NCBI GenBank assembly: GCA_965279075.1 | Contig: CBDIHI010000002.1 | Location: forward strand, 1-64,000 | DNA length: 64,000 nucleotides | DNA from: SZAS-79 sp965279075 | GTDB taxonomy: Bacteria; Pseudomonadota; Gammaproteobacteria; Burkholderiales; SG8-39 | Reading direction: 5' to 3' | In this document: in pieces, positions 44,398 through 52,984 of the stretch | Layout: every line of letters starts with the position of its first letter | Position numbering within the stretch: the first letter of the stretch is position 1 | Translations under genes and position numbers: made by a program | The notes under the pieces: model-generated | The model's database searches: none | What the model was told of the DNA's origin: nothing | The model's input: the letters and a program-made list of their open reading frames with translations, nothing else

Positions 44398-45543
44398 TCA
44401 GCCGAGCGCGCGGCACCAGTCGGCCATCAGCTTGCAGCACTGCGCCTTCAGCTCCGGCTGGTCGTTCAGGTAATGCTTCCCGCCCTTGACCGGGGTCAGC
44501 GTGCGGTTCGTGTGCGGGACTGCGTCGTACAGCATCTGCGCGTAGCCGGGGTAGCAGCCGGGATCGGCCGTGCCGTAGATCACGTGGACAGGGACGCTGA
44601 CACCGCGAAGGCGCTCCGGGCCGAACCCGTTGGACAGCCTTTGGCTCCACTGCGAAAGCCACGAGCGCAGCGTGGTGAAATGGCCGATCGAGCCAGGAAT
44701 CAGGTTGGCGACATACGGCTCGCCCCATTGCGTCGTCGCCGCGCGGTCCGAGGGCTCGAGCGTGAGGTCGAGGTTGCGCGGGTCGGCCATCGTCCCGTGC
44801 ACGACGAAGGGGAGGTCGTTGACCTTGCCGCCGGTGGCGGTATCCAGTGTTTCGAGCTTGCCGAGCGCCCATTGGGTGATGCGTTCGTTGCGAGCCACCT
44901 GTGCCGCGCGATACCGACCAAGGAAGGCGGGCGAATAGGGCGGGCCGTTTTCCGGGTTGAACATGTCGAGCGCCGGATCCCGCGCGAGCGGGTCGTTCTC
45001 GTCCGTGATCGCGGGGTCGAGCTTCTCGGTGAGGACGATGTTGCGGCCCGGGTGCGCCATCAGCAGGATCAGCGCGTCGGCCGGGGGCAGGTCCGCCTTG
45101 GTAAGGTCGGGCCCGCCGCCTGCGGGGGTGCCCGTGATCGTCGGGTGCTCGGCCTGCGACTGGTAGAGGGACACCAGGCCGCCGCCCCCGGAGTTGCCGA
45201 TCAGCACCACGCGCCGGTAGCCCTCCGTGCGCAGGTGGCGCACCACCGAACCGATGTCGAGCACGCAGTCCTCGAGCAGCAGCGTGGCCTCGTTGCCGAT
45301 ATAGCGCGTGGTCATGCCTATCGCGTCGACGCCGTTCTCGGCCAGCGGGGCCAGGGCATAGTGCCCCATGAAGTTGGATGAGGGGTGGATCACCACCACC
45401 GCGGTGTCGGCCTTGGTCCTGGCGCGGTGGCGCGTGCACCAGAGCACTCCCGCGCGGCGGGCGACGCCAGACTGGATGCCCGAGCCCGCGGCCGACTGCA
45501 TCGGCACCGCGAGGAGTTCTCGGCCGCTTGCCGGCTGGCTCAT
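44398..45543 (-). CDS. Alpha/beta hydrolase
   Basis: This 381-residue protein has an alpha/beta-hydrolase layout with VVVIHPSSNFMGHYALAP at the oxyanion region, the nucleophile in LIGNSGGGGLVSLY (about residue 115) and a late His in VKGGKHYLND. It is probably an esterase or ring-cleavage-product hydrolase. The ATG at 45543 overlaps the stop of the homogentisate-dioxygenase-like gene by 4 bp, so the two steps are coupled. The long N-terminal lead of about 30 residues before the hydrolase core has no known function. Confidence 0.82.
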   Translation of the reverse strand: MSQPASGRELLAVPMQSAAGSGIQSGVARRAGVLWCTRHRARTKADTAVVVIHPSSNFMGHYALAPLAENGVDAIGMTTRYIGNEATLLLEDCVLDIGSVVRHLRTEGYRRVVLIGNSGGGGLVSLYQSQAEHPTITGTPAGGGPDLTKADLPPADALILLMAHPGRNIVLTEKLDPAITDENDPLARDPALDMFNPENGPPYSPAFLGRYRAAQVARNERITQWALGKLETLDTATGGKVNDLPFVVHGTMADPRNLDLTLEPSDRAATTQWGEPYVANLIPGSIGHFTTLRSWLSQWSQRLSNGFGPERLRGVSVPVHVIYGTADPGCYPGYAQMLYDAVPHTNRTLTPVKGGKHYLNDQPELKAQCCKLMADWCRALG

Positions 45544-46706
45544 TTGCGGTTCCAGGACAGCACGTAATCCTTGCGTTCGGTCGCCAGGGCGGCGGGTCCG
45601 AGCGCGAGGGGCTGGAACGTGTCGAGCATGACCGCGGTTTCCTCGGTGCGCTGGCCTACGCGCGAGGGCGCTGACTCCCACGCGGCGGGCTGGGGCCCGT
45701 GGATATGACCGGCGGGATGCAGCGAGACCGCGCCGCGCTCGACGCCGCTGCCTTTGCGCGAGAAGAAGTTGCCCTCGGCATAGAAAATGAACTCGTCGGA
45801 GTCGACGTTCGAGTGGAAGGACGGGAGCGGCATCGCGCGGGGGTCGTAATCGAGCATGCGGGGCACGAAGTTGCACACGACGCAGCCCGGCGCCTCGAAG
45901 ACCTGGTGGACCGGCGGTGGGCGATGGAAGCTTCCCGAGATCGGCGAGAAGTCTTCGATGTTGAGCGCATAGGGGTAATTGCAGCCGAACCAGCCGGCCA
46001 CGTCGAACGGGTGGGTCTGGTAGGTATAGCGGGTGAGCCCGGCGCGGGTCTTGACGATGACAGGGACGTCGCTACCTTCTGCGAGCAGAGGGCCCTCGGG
46101 CCGGCGCAGGTCGAGTTCCGAGTACGGGGATTCCTGGTGGTACTGGCCGTACTGCGTCAGGTAACGTTTCGGTGGCCGCACGTGCCCGGTGGTCTCGAAA
46201 ACCAGGGCGTTCAGCGGGCCGCCCGCGGCGGGCAGCCAGCGGTGCGTGGTTGCCTTCGGGATGACCACGTAGTCTCCCTTGGCGACGTCCAGCACCCCGA
46301 ACACGGTTTCGAGCCGCGCGGCGCCGTCGTGAACGAAGACGAGCTCGTCGCCGATCGCGTTGCGAAAGAGCGGGGATGGCGCATCTGCGGAGACGAAGGA
46401 CACCAGCACGTCGGCGTTGCCGCAAAGCAGTTGCCGGGCGCCGAGCATGTCGCCGCCCCGCGGCAGGCCGGCTGTACCGAACAGGCGTGGGGACAGCGGG
46501 TGGTTCGACGTGAGCGCGGGCGCCGTTGCTCCTGCGTCCTCGACCTTGACTACGGCCGAGGGCGTCTCGAGGTGGTAGAGCATGGACATGTCCGAGGAAA
46601 AGCCTTCCTCGCCCATGACCTCCGCGGCATACAGCCGCCCGTCCGGACGCCGGTGCTGGGAGAAACGCTTGCGGGGCGCATCCCCGACCTTCATGAAGTA
46701 CGGCAT
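45540..46706 (-). CDS. Homogentisate 1,2-dioxygenase-like enzyme
   Basis: This 388-residue protein resembles homogentisate 1,2-dioxygenase (HgmA), an Fe(II) cupin that opens the homogentisate ring to maleylacetoacetate. The Fe ligand region is seen as SFHSNVDSDEFIFYAEGNF, with His and Glu, and HPAGHIHGPQPAAWE with the third His. The protein is shorter than HgmA (about 430-440). The ATG at 46706 is chosen since homology begins at MPYFMKVGDAP. Because a flavin hydroxylase is encoded divergently, the substrate is probably a para-dihydroxylated aromatic acid; homogentisate itself is not certain. Confidence 0.82.
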   Translation of the reverse strand: MPYFMKVGDAPRKRFSQHRRPDGRLYAAEVMGEEGFSSDMSMLYHLETPSAVVKVEDAGATAPALTSNHPLSPRLFGTAGLPRGGDMLGARQLLCGNADVLVSFVSADAPSPLFRNAIGDELVFVHDGAARLETVFGVLDVAKGDYVVIPKATTHRWLPAAGGPLNALVFETTGHVRPPKRYLTQYGQYHQESPYSELDLRRPEGPLLAEGSDVPVIVKTRAGLTRYTYQTHPFDVAGWFGCNYPYALNIEDFSPISGSFHRPPPVHQVFEAPGCVVCNFVPRMLDYDPRAMPLPSFHSNVDSDEFIFYAEGNFFSRKGSGVERGAVSLHPAGHIHGPQPAAWESAPSRVGQRTEETAVMLDTFQPLALGPAALATERKDYVLSWNRK

Positions 46707-46857
46707 CCGGGCCTCCTGGGCGGCGCTGCGCGCACCGGCCTTGTTCGGTAGTTTTTTACCAAGAACTTTGAAACGCCAGCGTAAAATTACCACAAATGAT
46801 TATTGCTTAGTATAAGATTTACCACGACCTTACCGCCACTTTCGTTCGCTGCGACCC
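46707..46857. promoter_or_regulatory. AT-rich divergent promoter with TTACC repeats
   Basis: This 151-bp gap between two divergent catabolic genes is strikingly AT-rich. TTACC occurs at 46756, 46787, 46819 and 46830, with spacings of 31, 32 and 11 bp, close to whole helical turns; two copies extend to TTACCAC. The first copy pairs with GGTA at 46747-46750. A TATAAG box at 46811-46816 may serve the rightward monooxygenase, with TTACCA as a -35-like element 18 bp upstream. A shared regulator is likely. Confidence 0.55.
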
Positions 46858-48531
46858 ATGGAAATCACCTTCGGCGAGTATTTCCCGTACACCCATCACG
46901 CAGCGCGCGTGCCCGGCAAGCTTGTCGGCGGGGCCGAACCGGGACGGCACAAGGTCGCGATCGTCGGCGGCGGGCCCACGGGCCTGGCGCTGGCGCTGGA
47001 CCTCGCCGCCCACGGCGTCGCTTCGGTCGTCCTGGAAGCCGACGACACGGTGTGCTCGGGCAGCCGGGCGGGGGCGTTCACGCGCCGCACCCTGGAGATT
47101 CTCGAACGGCTCGGCGTGATCGACGAGGTCATGCGCACCGGGCACGGCTGGTCGACGGGCTGGACCTACTACCGCGACAAGGAAGTCTTCCGGCTGGAGA
47201 TGCCGAACGACGCCAACCAGAAGTACCCGCCCGCGATCAGCCACCTGCAGAACTACATCGAGCACGTCATGGTGGAGAAGGCCGGCGAGGGCGGGCTGGC
47301 CGACATCCGCTGGCAATCGACGGTTGCGGGTCTTTCCCAAACGGCTGACGGCGTGCGCCTGCAGGTCGAGACGCCTGCCGGCAGCTATGCACTGGACGCC
47401 GACTGGGTCGTTGCCTGCGACGGCGCGCGCTCGGGCGTGCGCAGCCTGACGGACCTGCGGATGCAGGGTACGCGCTACGAGGGGCGCTACGTGATCATCG
47501 ATGTGCGCGTGGATACCGAAGGCCTGCCCGTGGGCCGGCGCTGCTGGTTCGACCCGCCCTCCAAGCCAGGCGGCACGCTGCTGATGTACAAGAAGCCGAA
47601 CGGCATGTTGCGATTCGACTACCAGCTCGGCGAGGACGAGGATGAAGAAGAGGCGATGCGGCCGGAGAAAGTGTTCGCCGCGGTCGACGGCCACCTCAAG
47701 ATGCTCGGCATCGAGCGCAAGTGGGAACCAGTCTGGATGAGCCTGTATCGCGCCAGCGCGCTGACACTGGAGCGCTATCTCCACGGCCGCGTGCTGTTCG
47801 CGGGGGATGCAGCGCACCTGATCCCGATCTTCGGCGTGCGGGGCATGAATTCGGCGCTGGACGACATCCACAACCTCGCCTGGAAGCTCGCTTTCGTCGC
47901 CAACGGGACCGCCGCGCCGGCGCTGCTGGAGTCCTACAGCGCCGAGCGTGTGTACGCCGCGCGCGAGAACCACCGCTTCGCGATGAAGGGCGCGGAATTC
48001 ATGTCGCCGCCCTCGAAACCCTTCCGGCTGATGCGCGACGCGGTGTTGTCGTTGTCGGAGAAGCACCCCTGGTTCACGAGCCTCATGAACCCCCGGCAGC
48101 ACTCCGCGATCCCGCTGGTCGACTCGCCGCTCAACGCCTTTCCGGAGCGCTCGGCGCAATTCGAGGCGGGACCGGCGCCCGGGATCATCCTGCCGGAATG
48201 CCCGTTGACGGCCGATGGGGCCGCCACCCACATCACCAGCCTGCTCGGGCCCTGGTTCACGCTGTTCGTATTCTCCGGGGACGGCAAGGTACCGGCGGGA
48301 ATCGCGGCGGTTGCTGCTGCGGCCGCAGGGCGCATGCCGTTCCGGGTGAAGGCGATTGCGCGCGCGGATGACCACACGGGCCGGTTGTTCCCCCTTTACG
48401 GGGCGCAGGACGGAACCGCCTATCTGGTGCGGCCCGACGGCCATGTGATGGCGCGCTGGGTTGCAGCAATCCCCGACGAAATTGCCGCGGCCCTTGGCCG
48501 TATTCCCGCGCCCGTCGCCCGGGCCACCTGA
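46858..48531 (+). CDS. FAD-dependent aromatic monooxygenase (MhpA/PheA-like)
   Basis: This 557-residue flavoprotein hydroxylase adds one oxygen to an aromatic ring with NAD(P)H and O2. The FAD-binding motif VAIVGGGPTGLALALDLAAHG is near residue 34, the CDG motif is in VVACDGARSGVRSL, and the GD motif is FAGDAAHLIPIFGVRGMNSALDD. The C-terminal thioredoxin-like domain of phenol hydroxylases is visible only in part (GRLFPLYGAQDGTAYLVRPDG). The ATG at 46858 follows the TTACC region by 23 bp. It probably makes the dihydroxy substrate cleaved by the divergent dioxygenase. Confidence 0.9.
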   Translation: MEITFGEYFPYTHHAARVPGKLVGGAEPGRHKVAIVGGGPTGLALALDLAAHGVASVVLEADDTVCSGSRAGAFTRRTLEILERLGVIDEVMRTGHGWSTGWTYYRDKEVFRLEMPNDANQKYPPAISHLQNYIEHVMVEKAGEGGLADIRWQSTVAGLSQTADGVRLQVETPAGSYALDADWVVACDGARSGVRSLTDLRMQGTRYEGRYVIIDVRVDTEGLPVGRRCWFDPPSKPGGTLLMYKKPNGMLRFDYQLGEDEDEEEAMRPEKVFAAVDGHLKMLGIERKWEPVWMSLYRASALTLERYLHGRVLFAGDAAHLIPIFGVRGMNSALDDIHNLAWKLAFVANGTAAPALLESYSAERVYAARENHRFAMKGAEFMSPPSKPFRLMRDAVLSLSEKHPWFTSLMNPRQHSAIPLVDSPLNAFPERSAQFEAGPAPGIILPECPLTADGAATHITSLLGPWFTLFVFSGDGKVPAGIAAVAAAAAGRMPFRVKAIARADDHTGRLFPLYGAQDGTAYLVRPDGHVMARWVAAIPDEIAAALGRIPAPVARAT

Positions 48532-48542
48532 AGGATCCCGCC

Positions 48543-48725
48543 ATGAACCCCCAGGAACTCGACGAGGTCTATACGAAGCTCGGCTATGCGCTGACCGAGG
48601 TCGGCGAGGAGAAGACGCCGATGGTGCTCGCCCGGCTGGCGCTCCTGCTGATGCAGCGGGCAGGCGATGCGGCCGCGGTCGGCACCGCGATCGACGAGGC
48701 CGTCGAAGGGTTTCGCCCACAGTGA
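48543..48725 (+). CDS. DUF2783-like small protein
   Basis: This 60-residue protein (NPQELDEVYTKLGYALTEVG at the start, LARLALLLMQRAGDAAAV in the middle) resembles DUF2783, a small protein usually encoded after such FAD monooxygenases. It has no catalytic motif and may be a helical accessory subunit. It begins 11 bp after the hydroxylase stop, and its stop overlaps the Bug receptor start by 4 bp (GTGA). Assignment to DUF2783 is inference from pattern and context. Confidence 0.72.
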   Translation: MNPQELDEVYTKLGYALTEVGEEKTPMVLARLALLLMQRAGDAAAVGTAIDEAVEGFRPQ

Positions 48726-49684
48726 CGGCGCTGCGGGCGGCCTGTACGGCCCTGCTCCTGCTGGCTTGCTGTGCAGCACACGCGCAGGCGTGGCCTGCGC
48801 GGCCGATCCGGCTCGTCGTCGCCTTCCCCCCGGGAGGGCCGGCGGACATCGTGGGGCGCGCGATGGCGCAGAAGCTCGGCGATGCTCTCGGCCAGTCCGT
48901 CGTCGTCGACAATCGTCCCGGAGGCAATGCCAACATCGGCGCCGAGGCCGTAGCAAAAGCCGCTGCAGACGGCTACACGCTGCTGCTTGCGACCTCCACC
49001 CATGCGACCAACGCCAGCCTCTACCGGTCGCTGCGCTACGACCTGCGGCGCGATTTCGTTCCCGTGGCGCGGCTGGCCGTGTTCCCGCTGGTGCTGGTGG
49101 TGAACCCTTCGCTCAAGGTGGCGTCCACGCACGAGCTGATATCGCTTGCCAAAGCCAGGCCCGGCGCCCTGAGCTATGCCTCGGCGGGCAGCGGCGGCGG
49201 CGCGCACCTGGCGGCGGAGTCCTTCAAGGCCGCGGCGGGCGTAGACATGGTGCATGTCCCCTACAAGGGCACCGGGCCCGCGGTCCTCGACGTGCTGGCC
49301 GGGCAGGTGGGGATCATGTTCGCCAGCATCCCCTCGGTGATCGGGCACATCAAGGCCGGCAAGCTGGTCCCGCTGGGCGTCACCAGCGCGAGGCGCTCGG
49401 TGGCGTTGCCGGACGTGCCGGCGATCGCAGAGTCAGGACTGGCACACTACGAGCTTGCTTCCTGGTTCGGGGTGGTCGCGCCGGCAGGGATCCCGGTGGC
49501 GGTCGTGGCGCGCTTGAACACGGAGGCCAACAGGATTCTCGCCACGCCGGAGTTCGCCAGGCGGCTGGATGCGGAGGGCGGGGAGGCGGCGCCAGGCTCG
49601 CCCGAGGCGTTCGGGGCGTTCATCCGTTTGGAAATCGATCGCTGGGCGGCCGTCGTGCGGCGCACCGGCGCGCAGGTGGATTGA
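48722..49684 (+). CDS. Bug/TctC-family periplasmic receptor
   Basis: This 320-residue receptor starts at GTG 48722 with the N-terminal signal TALRAACTALLLLACCAAHAQ and mature start AWPARPIRLVVAFPPGG. The LLAC segment could be a lipobox, so it may be lipid-anchored or just secreted. Family marks VVDNRPGGNAN, ADGYTLLLATSTH, HVPYKGTGPAVLDVLAGQ and VPAIAESGL are present. It lies between the hydroxylase operon and the UbiD gene, so it probably binds the aromatic or carboxylic substrate of this cluster. Confidence 0.9.
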   Translation: MTALRAACTALLLLACCAAHAQAWPARPIRLVVAFPPGGPADIVGRAMAQKLGDALGQSVVVDNRPGGNANIGAEAVAKAAADGYTLLLATSTHATNASLYRSLRYDLRRDFVPVARLAVFPLVLVVNPSLKVASTHELISLAKARPGALSYASAGSGGGAHLAAESFKAAAGVDMVHVPYKGTGPAVLDVLAGQVGIMFASIPSVIGHIKAGKLVPLGVTSARRSVALPDVPAIAESGLAHYELASWFGVVAPAGIPVAVVARLNTEANRILATPEFARRLDAEGGEAAPGSPEAFGAFIRLEIDRWAAVVRRTGAQVD

Positions 49685-49715
49685 GGCAACCATGACTGGA
49701 ACTGGAGCAAAGGCA

Positions 49716-51314
49716 ATGGACGAGAATTTCCGCGGGTTTCTGGAGCGCTTGCGCGCGGCCGGCGAGCTGGTCGACGTGCGCCAGCCGGTGGACATCCGCC
49801 ACATAGCGACGCTGGTCGACCAGTGTGACAAAGGGCTGGTGTTCCACAACGTGATCGGCTACTCGATGCCGGTGGTGTCCGGCATCATCCGCACGCCGCA
49901 GCGGGCGATCATGTCGATGGGGTGCAGCACCTACGCCGAGATCGAGGCGATGCTGGAGAAGGGGATCAACAATCCGATCCCGCCGAAGCGCGTGGCGACC
50001 TCCCCGACCAAGGAGGTCATCCAGACGGGCGACGCGGTGGACCTCTTCAAGCTGCCGATCCCGATGTCCTCGGTGTTCGACGGCGGTCCGATGATCACCG
50101 CGGGCGTCGTGATCGCGAGGGACCCCGAGCACGGCATGAACTGCGGGATCTACCGGTTCATGGTCAAGGAACGCAACCTCACCGGCATCGACATCGTCAC
50201 GCCGAACAACATGCGCCTCTTCGCGCAGCGCGCATTCAAGGCCGGCAAGCCCTGCCCGATCTCGATCTCGATCGGCACGCACCCGTTCGAGATCATGGGT
50301 GCGGGCTACCGTGCGCCGATCGGCATGGACGAGATGGCGATCGCGGGCGGCATCCGGGGCGTGCCGGTGGAGCTCGCGCAGTGCGAGACGATCGACCTGC
50401 CGTACATAGCCGATTCGGAAATCGTGCTCGAGGGCGAGATCCTGCCCACCGGCTGGACGCAGCCGGAAGGGCGCTTCGGCGAGTTCACCGGGCTGATGGG
50501 CGGCCTGCACTGGAACCCCGAGGTTCGGATCAAGGCCGTCCTTCGCCGCAAGGATGCGATGTACTACGCGCTGCACATGCCCTGGGAGAACACCTGGCTG
50601 GCGGCGCCCACGCGCTACCAGGCGATCCGCCGGGCGCTGCGCACGGCCGGCGTCCAGGTCAAGGACATCAACGTGACCCTGGGCGGGCGGGCGTTCTGGC
50701 ACGCGATCATTTCGATCAAGAAGCAGGCCGGGGAAGGCAAGAACGCGCTGCTCGCGGCGCTGTCGGTCATGGACCTGAAGCACGTCGTGGTCGTCGACGA
50801 CGACATCGACGTGTTCGACCCGGTCGAGGTGGAGTGGGCGATCGCCACGCGCGTGCAGGGCGACCGCGATGTGCTGATCATCCCCGGCGCGCGCGCCAAG
50901 CCGCTGGACCCGAGTCTGCCCGTCTCGCCGCCGGGCGTGGTCCCGACCGGGGCCAAGGTCGGCATCGACGCGACGATCGGCGAGGGAATCCCGCTCGAGC
51001 GCTTCGAGAGGATCAGCTACGCCTACGCCGACCGTGCGAAGATCGCCGACTACCTGAAGGGCAAGGCCGACCCCGACAAGGTGGCGGGCGCAGGCAAGGT
51101 CGACGAGGCCGCCGCCGGAATCCTGGCCGCGATCGAAACCGAGCCGCTTTACTACCAGGACATCGCCGACCGGTTCTCGGCCTATGACTTCCAGACCATC
51201 GCGCGGGCGCTGGGCGCGCTGCACGAGCAGCAGAAGCTCTGGCAGACGGCGGAAGGCCGCATGTGCGTGCGCGGCTCGAAGTTCGCCGCGAAGCTTCCCG
51301 GCGGCGGCGCGTGA
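49716..51314 (+). CDS. UbiD-family prFMN decarboxylase
   Basis: This 532-residue enzyme belongs to the UbiD family, which uses prenylated FMN to (de)carboxylate aromatic or unsaturated acids. The prFMN/metal segment GIYRFMVKERNLTGID and the paired catalytic acids in PEGRFGEFTG (two Glu spaced by five) are present. The ATG at 49716 follows GGAGCAAAGG; ATG at 49692 is possible. A UbiX-type prenyltransferase to make the cofactor is not in this window. With the hydroxylase and ThDP enzyme it suggests an aromatic dicarboxylate or hydroxybenzoate pathway. Confidence 0.9.
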   Translation: MDENFRGFLERLRAAGELVDVRQPVDIRHIATLVDQCDKGLVFHNVIGYSMPVVSGIIRTPQRAIMSMGCSTYAEIEAMLEKGINNPIPPKRVATSPTKEVIQTGDAVDLFKLPIPMSSVFDGGPMITAGVVIARDPEHGMNCGIYRFMVKERNLTGIDIVTPNNMRLFAQRAFKAGKPCPISISIGTHPFEIMGAGYRAPIGMDEMAIAGGIRGVPVELAQCETIDLPYIADSEIVLEGEILPTGWTQPEGRFGEFTGLMGGLHWNPEVRIKAVLRRKDAMYYALHMPWENTWLAAPTRYQAIRRALRTAGVQVKDINVTLGGRAFWHAIISIKKQAGEGKNALLAALSVMDLKHVVVVDDDIDVFDPVEVEWAIATRVQGDRDVLIIPGARAKPLDPSLPVSPPGVVPTGAKVGIDATIGEGIPLERFERISYAYADRAKIADYLKGKADPDKVAGAGKVDEAAAGILAAIETEPLYYQDIADRFSAYDFQTIARALGALHEQQKLWQTAEGRMCVRGSKFAAKLPGGGA

Positions 51315-52984
51315 CTGGGGCAGCACAACTCACCGGCGGCCAGGCACTGGCCGGGCAGCTCGTGCGCGAGGGCGTGCGGGACGTGTTCGGCGTGCCCGGC
51401 GTGCAGCTCGACTGGGCCGTGGACGCGCTGTGCGAGCGCGAAGCCGACATCCGCTTCATCGTCCCGCGGCACGAACAGGCCGTCACCTACATGGCCGACG
51501 GGTATGCGCGTTCCAGCGGTCGTGCCGGCGTGGGCATGGTGGTGCCCGGCCCCGGGATGCTCAATGCGCTGGCCGGGCTTGCAACGGCGTATGCCTGCAA
51601 TTCGCGCGTGCTGCTTGTGGCCGCGCAGATCCCGTCCGCGCAGATCGGGCGCGGACTGGGCATGCTGCACGAGATCCGCGGGCAAGGCGAAATACTGGCA
51701 CTTTTGACCAAAAGTCACCGCCTGGCGCGGCTTCCAGGGGAGATTGCTGCCACGGTCAATGCCGCGTTCGGCGATCTGCACGGGGGCCGGCCGCAGCCGG
51801 TGGCGGTGGAAATCCCGCAGGACGTGCTGCAAAAAACCGGGGATCCCGGGTTTGCCGAACCGCTCCGCCCCGCGCGCAAGCGGCCGGCGCAGGAAAGCGT
51901 TGAAGCCTTTTCCGCGCTGCTCAAGGGCGCGCGGATGCCGGTCATCATCGCGGGCGGCGGCGTGCTGGCCGCGGGCGCGTCCGCGGCGCTGGCGCGTCTG
52001 GCCGATGCGGCGCAGGCGCCCGTGTTGATGACGGAGAACGGCACGGGCGCGCTGGCCACGGATCACCCGCTTGCGCTGACCTGGCTGGCATCGCGCGCAC
52101 TGCTGCCGCATGCGGACGTCGTGCTGGCGGTCGGCACACGCCTGATCGAAGGCGGCGCGCCTGCGGTGCTGGCTCCGGGATGCCGCATCGTATACGTCAA
52201 TGCGTCCGAAGCGGACATGGGGGCGCCCCGTCCCGAAGGGTTGCGCGTCCTGGCGGACGCAAGGTCGGCCCTTGAGGCCTTTGCAGACGAGCTTGGCGCA
52301 CATTCGGCACCGGACCGGGCGGCCGAGGCGCGCGCGCTGCGTGGCTGGTGCGATGCGCAGCTTGCCGACATCGCGCCACAGCTCGGGTGGATCGCAGCCT
52401 TGCGCGCGGGGATGCCGGACGACGCGTTCTACGTGCCCGACCTGACGCAGATGGGCTACCCGTCATCGCTCGCCTTCCCGGTTCGGACGCCCGGGACATT
52501 CATCAATGCGGGCTACCAGGGGACGCTGGGGTTTGCGTACCCGACGGCGCTCGGCGTGGCGGCAGCCCATCCTGGCCGTGCGGTCGTCTCGATCTCGGGT
52601 GACGGCGGGTTCGGCTGGTCCCTGCAGGAACTGGCGACCGCGAAGCGCTACAACCTCGCGGTGGTGAGCGTGGTATTCGTCGACGGGTTCTTCGGCAACG
52701 TGAAGCTGCTGCAGAAGCGGCAGTTCGGCCGTGCTTACGGCGCCGAGCTCCAGAATCCCGATTTCGTGCGCCTCGCAGGAGCGTTCGGCGTGGACGCGAC
52801 GCGGGTGACCACACCGGGCGCGCTGACGGGCGCGCTTGCGAGCGCGCTCGCCGCAGGCAAGCCCGCCCTGATCGAAGTGCCGGTGGGCGAATTCCCGAGT
52901 CCCTGGCACCTGTTGCGCAACTACGCCCCCGGCAAGAATCCCCCACCCCCCAATCCGCTCGGCGAACCAAGGAGTACCCCATGA
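51311..52984 (+). CDS. ThDP-binding decarboxylase/synthase-like enzyme
   Basis: This 557-residue protein has the three-domain layout of acetolactate synthase/benzoylformate decarboxylase. The catalytic Glu is E55 in PRHEQAVTYMADG, and the C-terminal pyrophosphate domain has SGDGGFGWSLQELAT (residues 430-432 GDG). The Mg ligand normally found as Asn about 26 residues later is Val (residue 457) in VVFVDGFFGN, which is unusual. GTG at 51311 overlaps the UbiD stop by 4 bp. A 2-oxo acid is the likely substrate. The end is Pro-rich. The Bug receptor after it overlaps by 4 bp. Confidence 0.85.
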   Translation: MTGAAQLTGGQALAGQLVREGVRDVFGVPGVQLDWAVDALCEREADIRFIVPRHEQAVTYMADGYARSSGRAGVGMVVPGPGMLNALAGLATAYACNSRVLLVAAQIPSAQIGRGLGMLHEIRGQGEILALLTKSHRLARLPGEIAATVNAAFGDLHGGRPQPVAVEIPQDVLQKTGDPGFAEPLRPARKRPAQESVEAFSALLKGARMPVIIAGGGVLAAGASAALARLADAAQAPVLMTENGTGALATDHPLALTWLASRALLPHADVVLAVGTRLIEGGAPAVLAPGCRIVYVNASEADMGAPRPEGLRVLADARSALEAFADELGAHSAPDRAAEARALRGWCDAQLADIAPQLGWIAALRAGMPDDAFYVPDLTQMGYPSSLAFPVRTPGTFINAGYQGTLGFAYPTALGVAAAHPGRAVVSISGDGGFGWSLQELATAKRYNLAVVSVVFVDGFFGNVKLLQKRQFGRAYGAELQNPDFVRLAGAFGVDATRVTTPGALTGALASALAAGKPALIEVPVGEFPSPWHLLRNYAPGKNPPPPNPLGEPRSTP

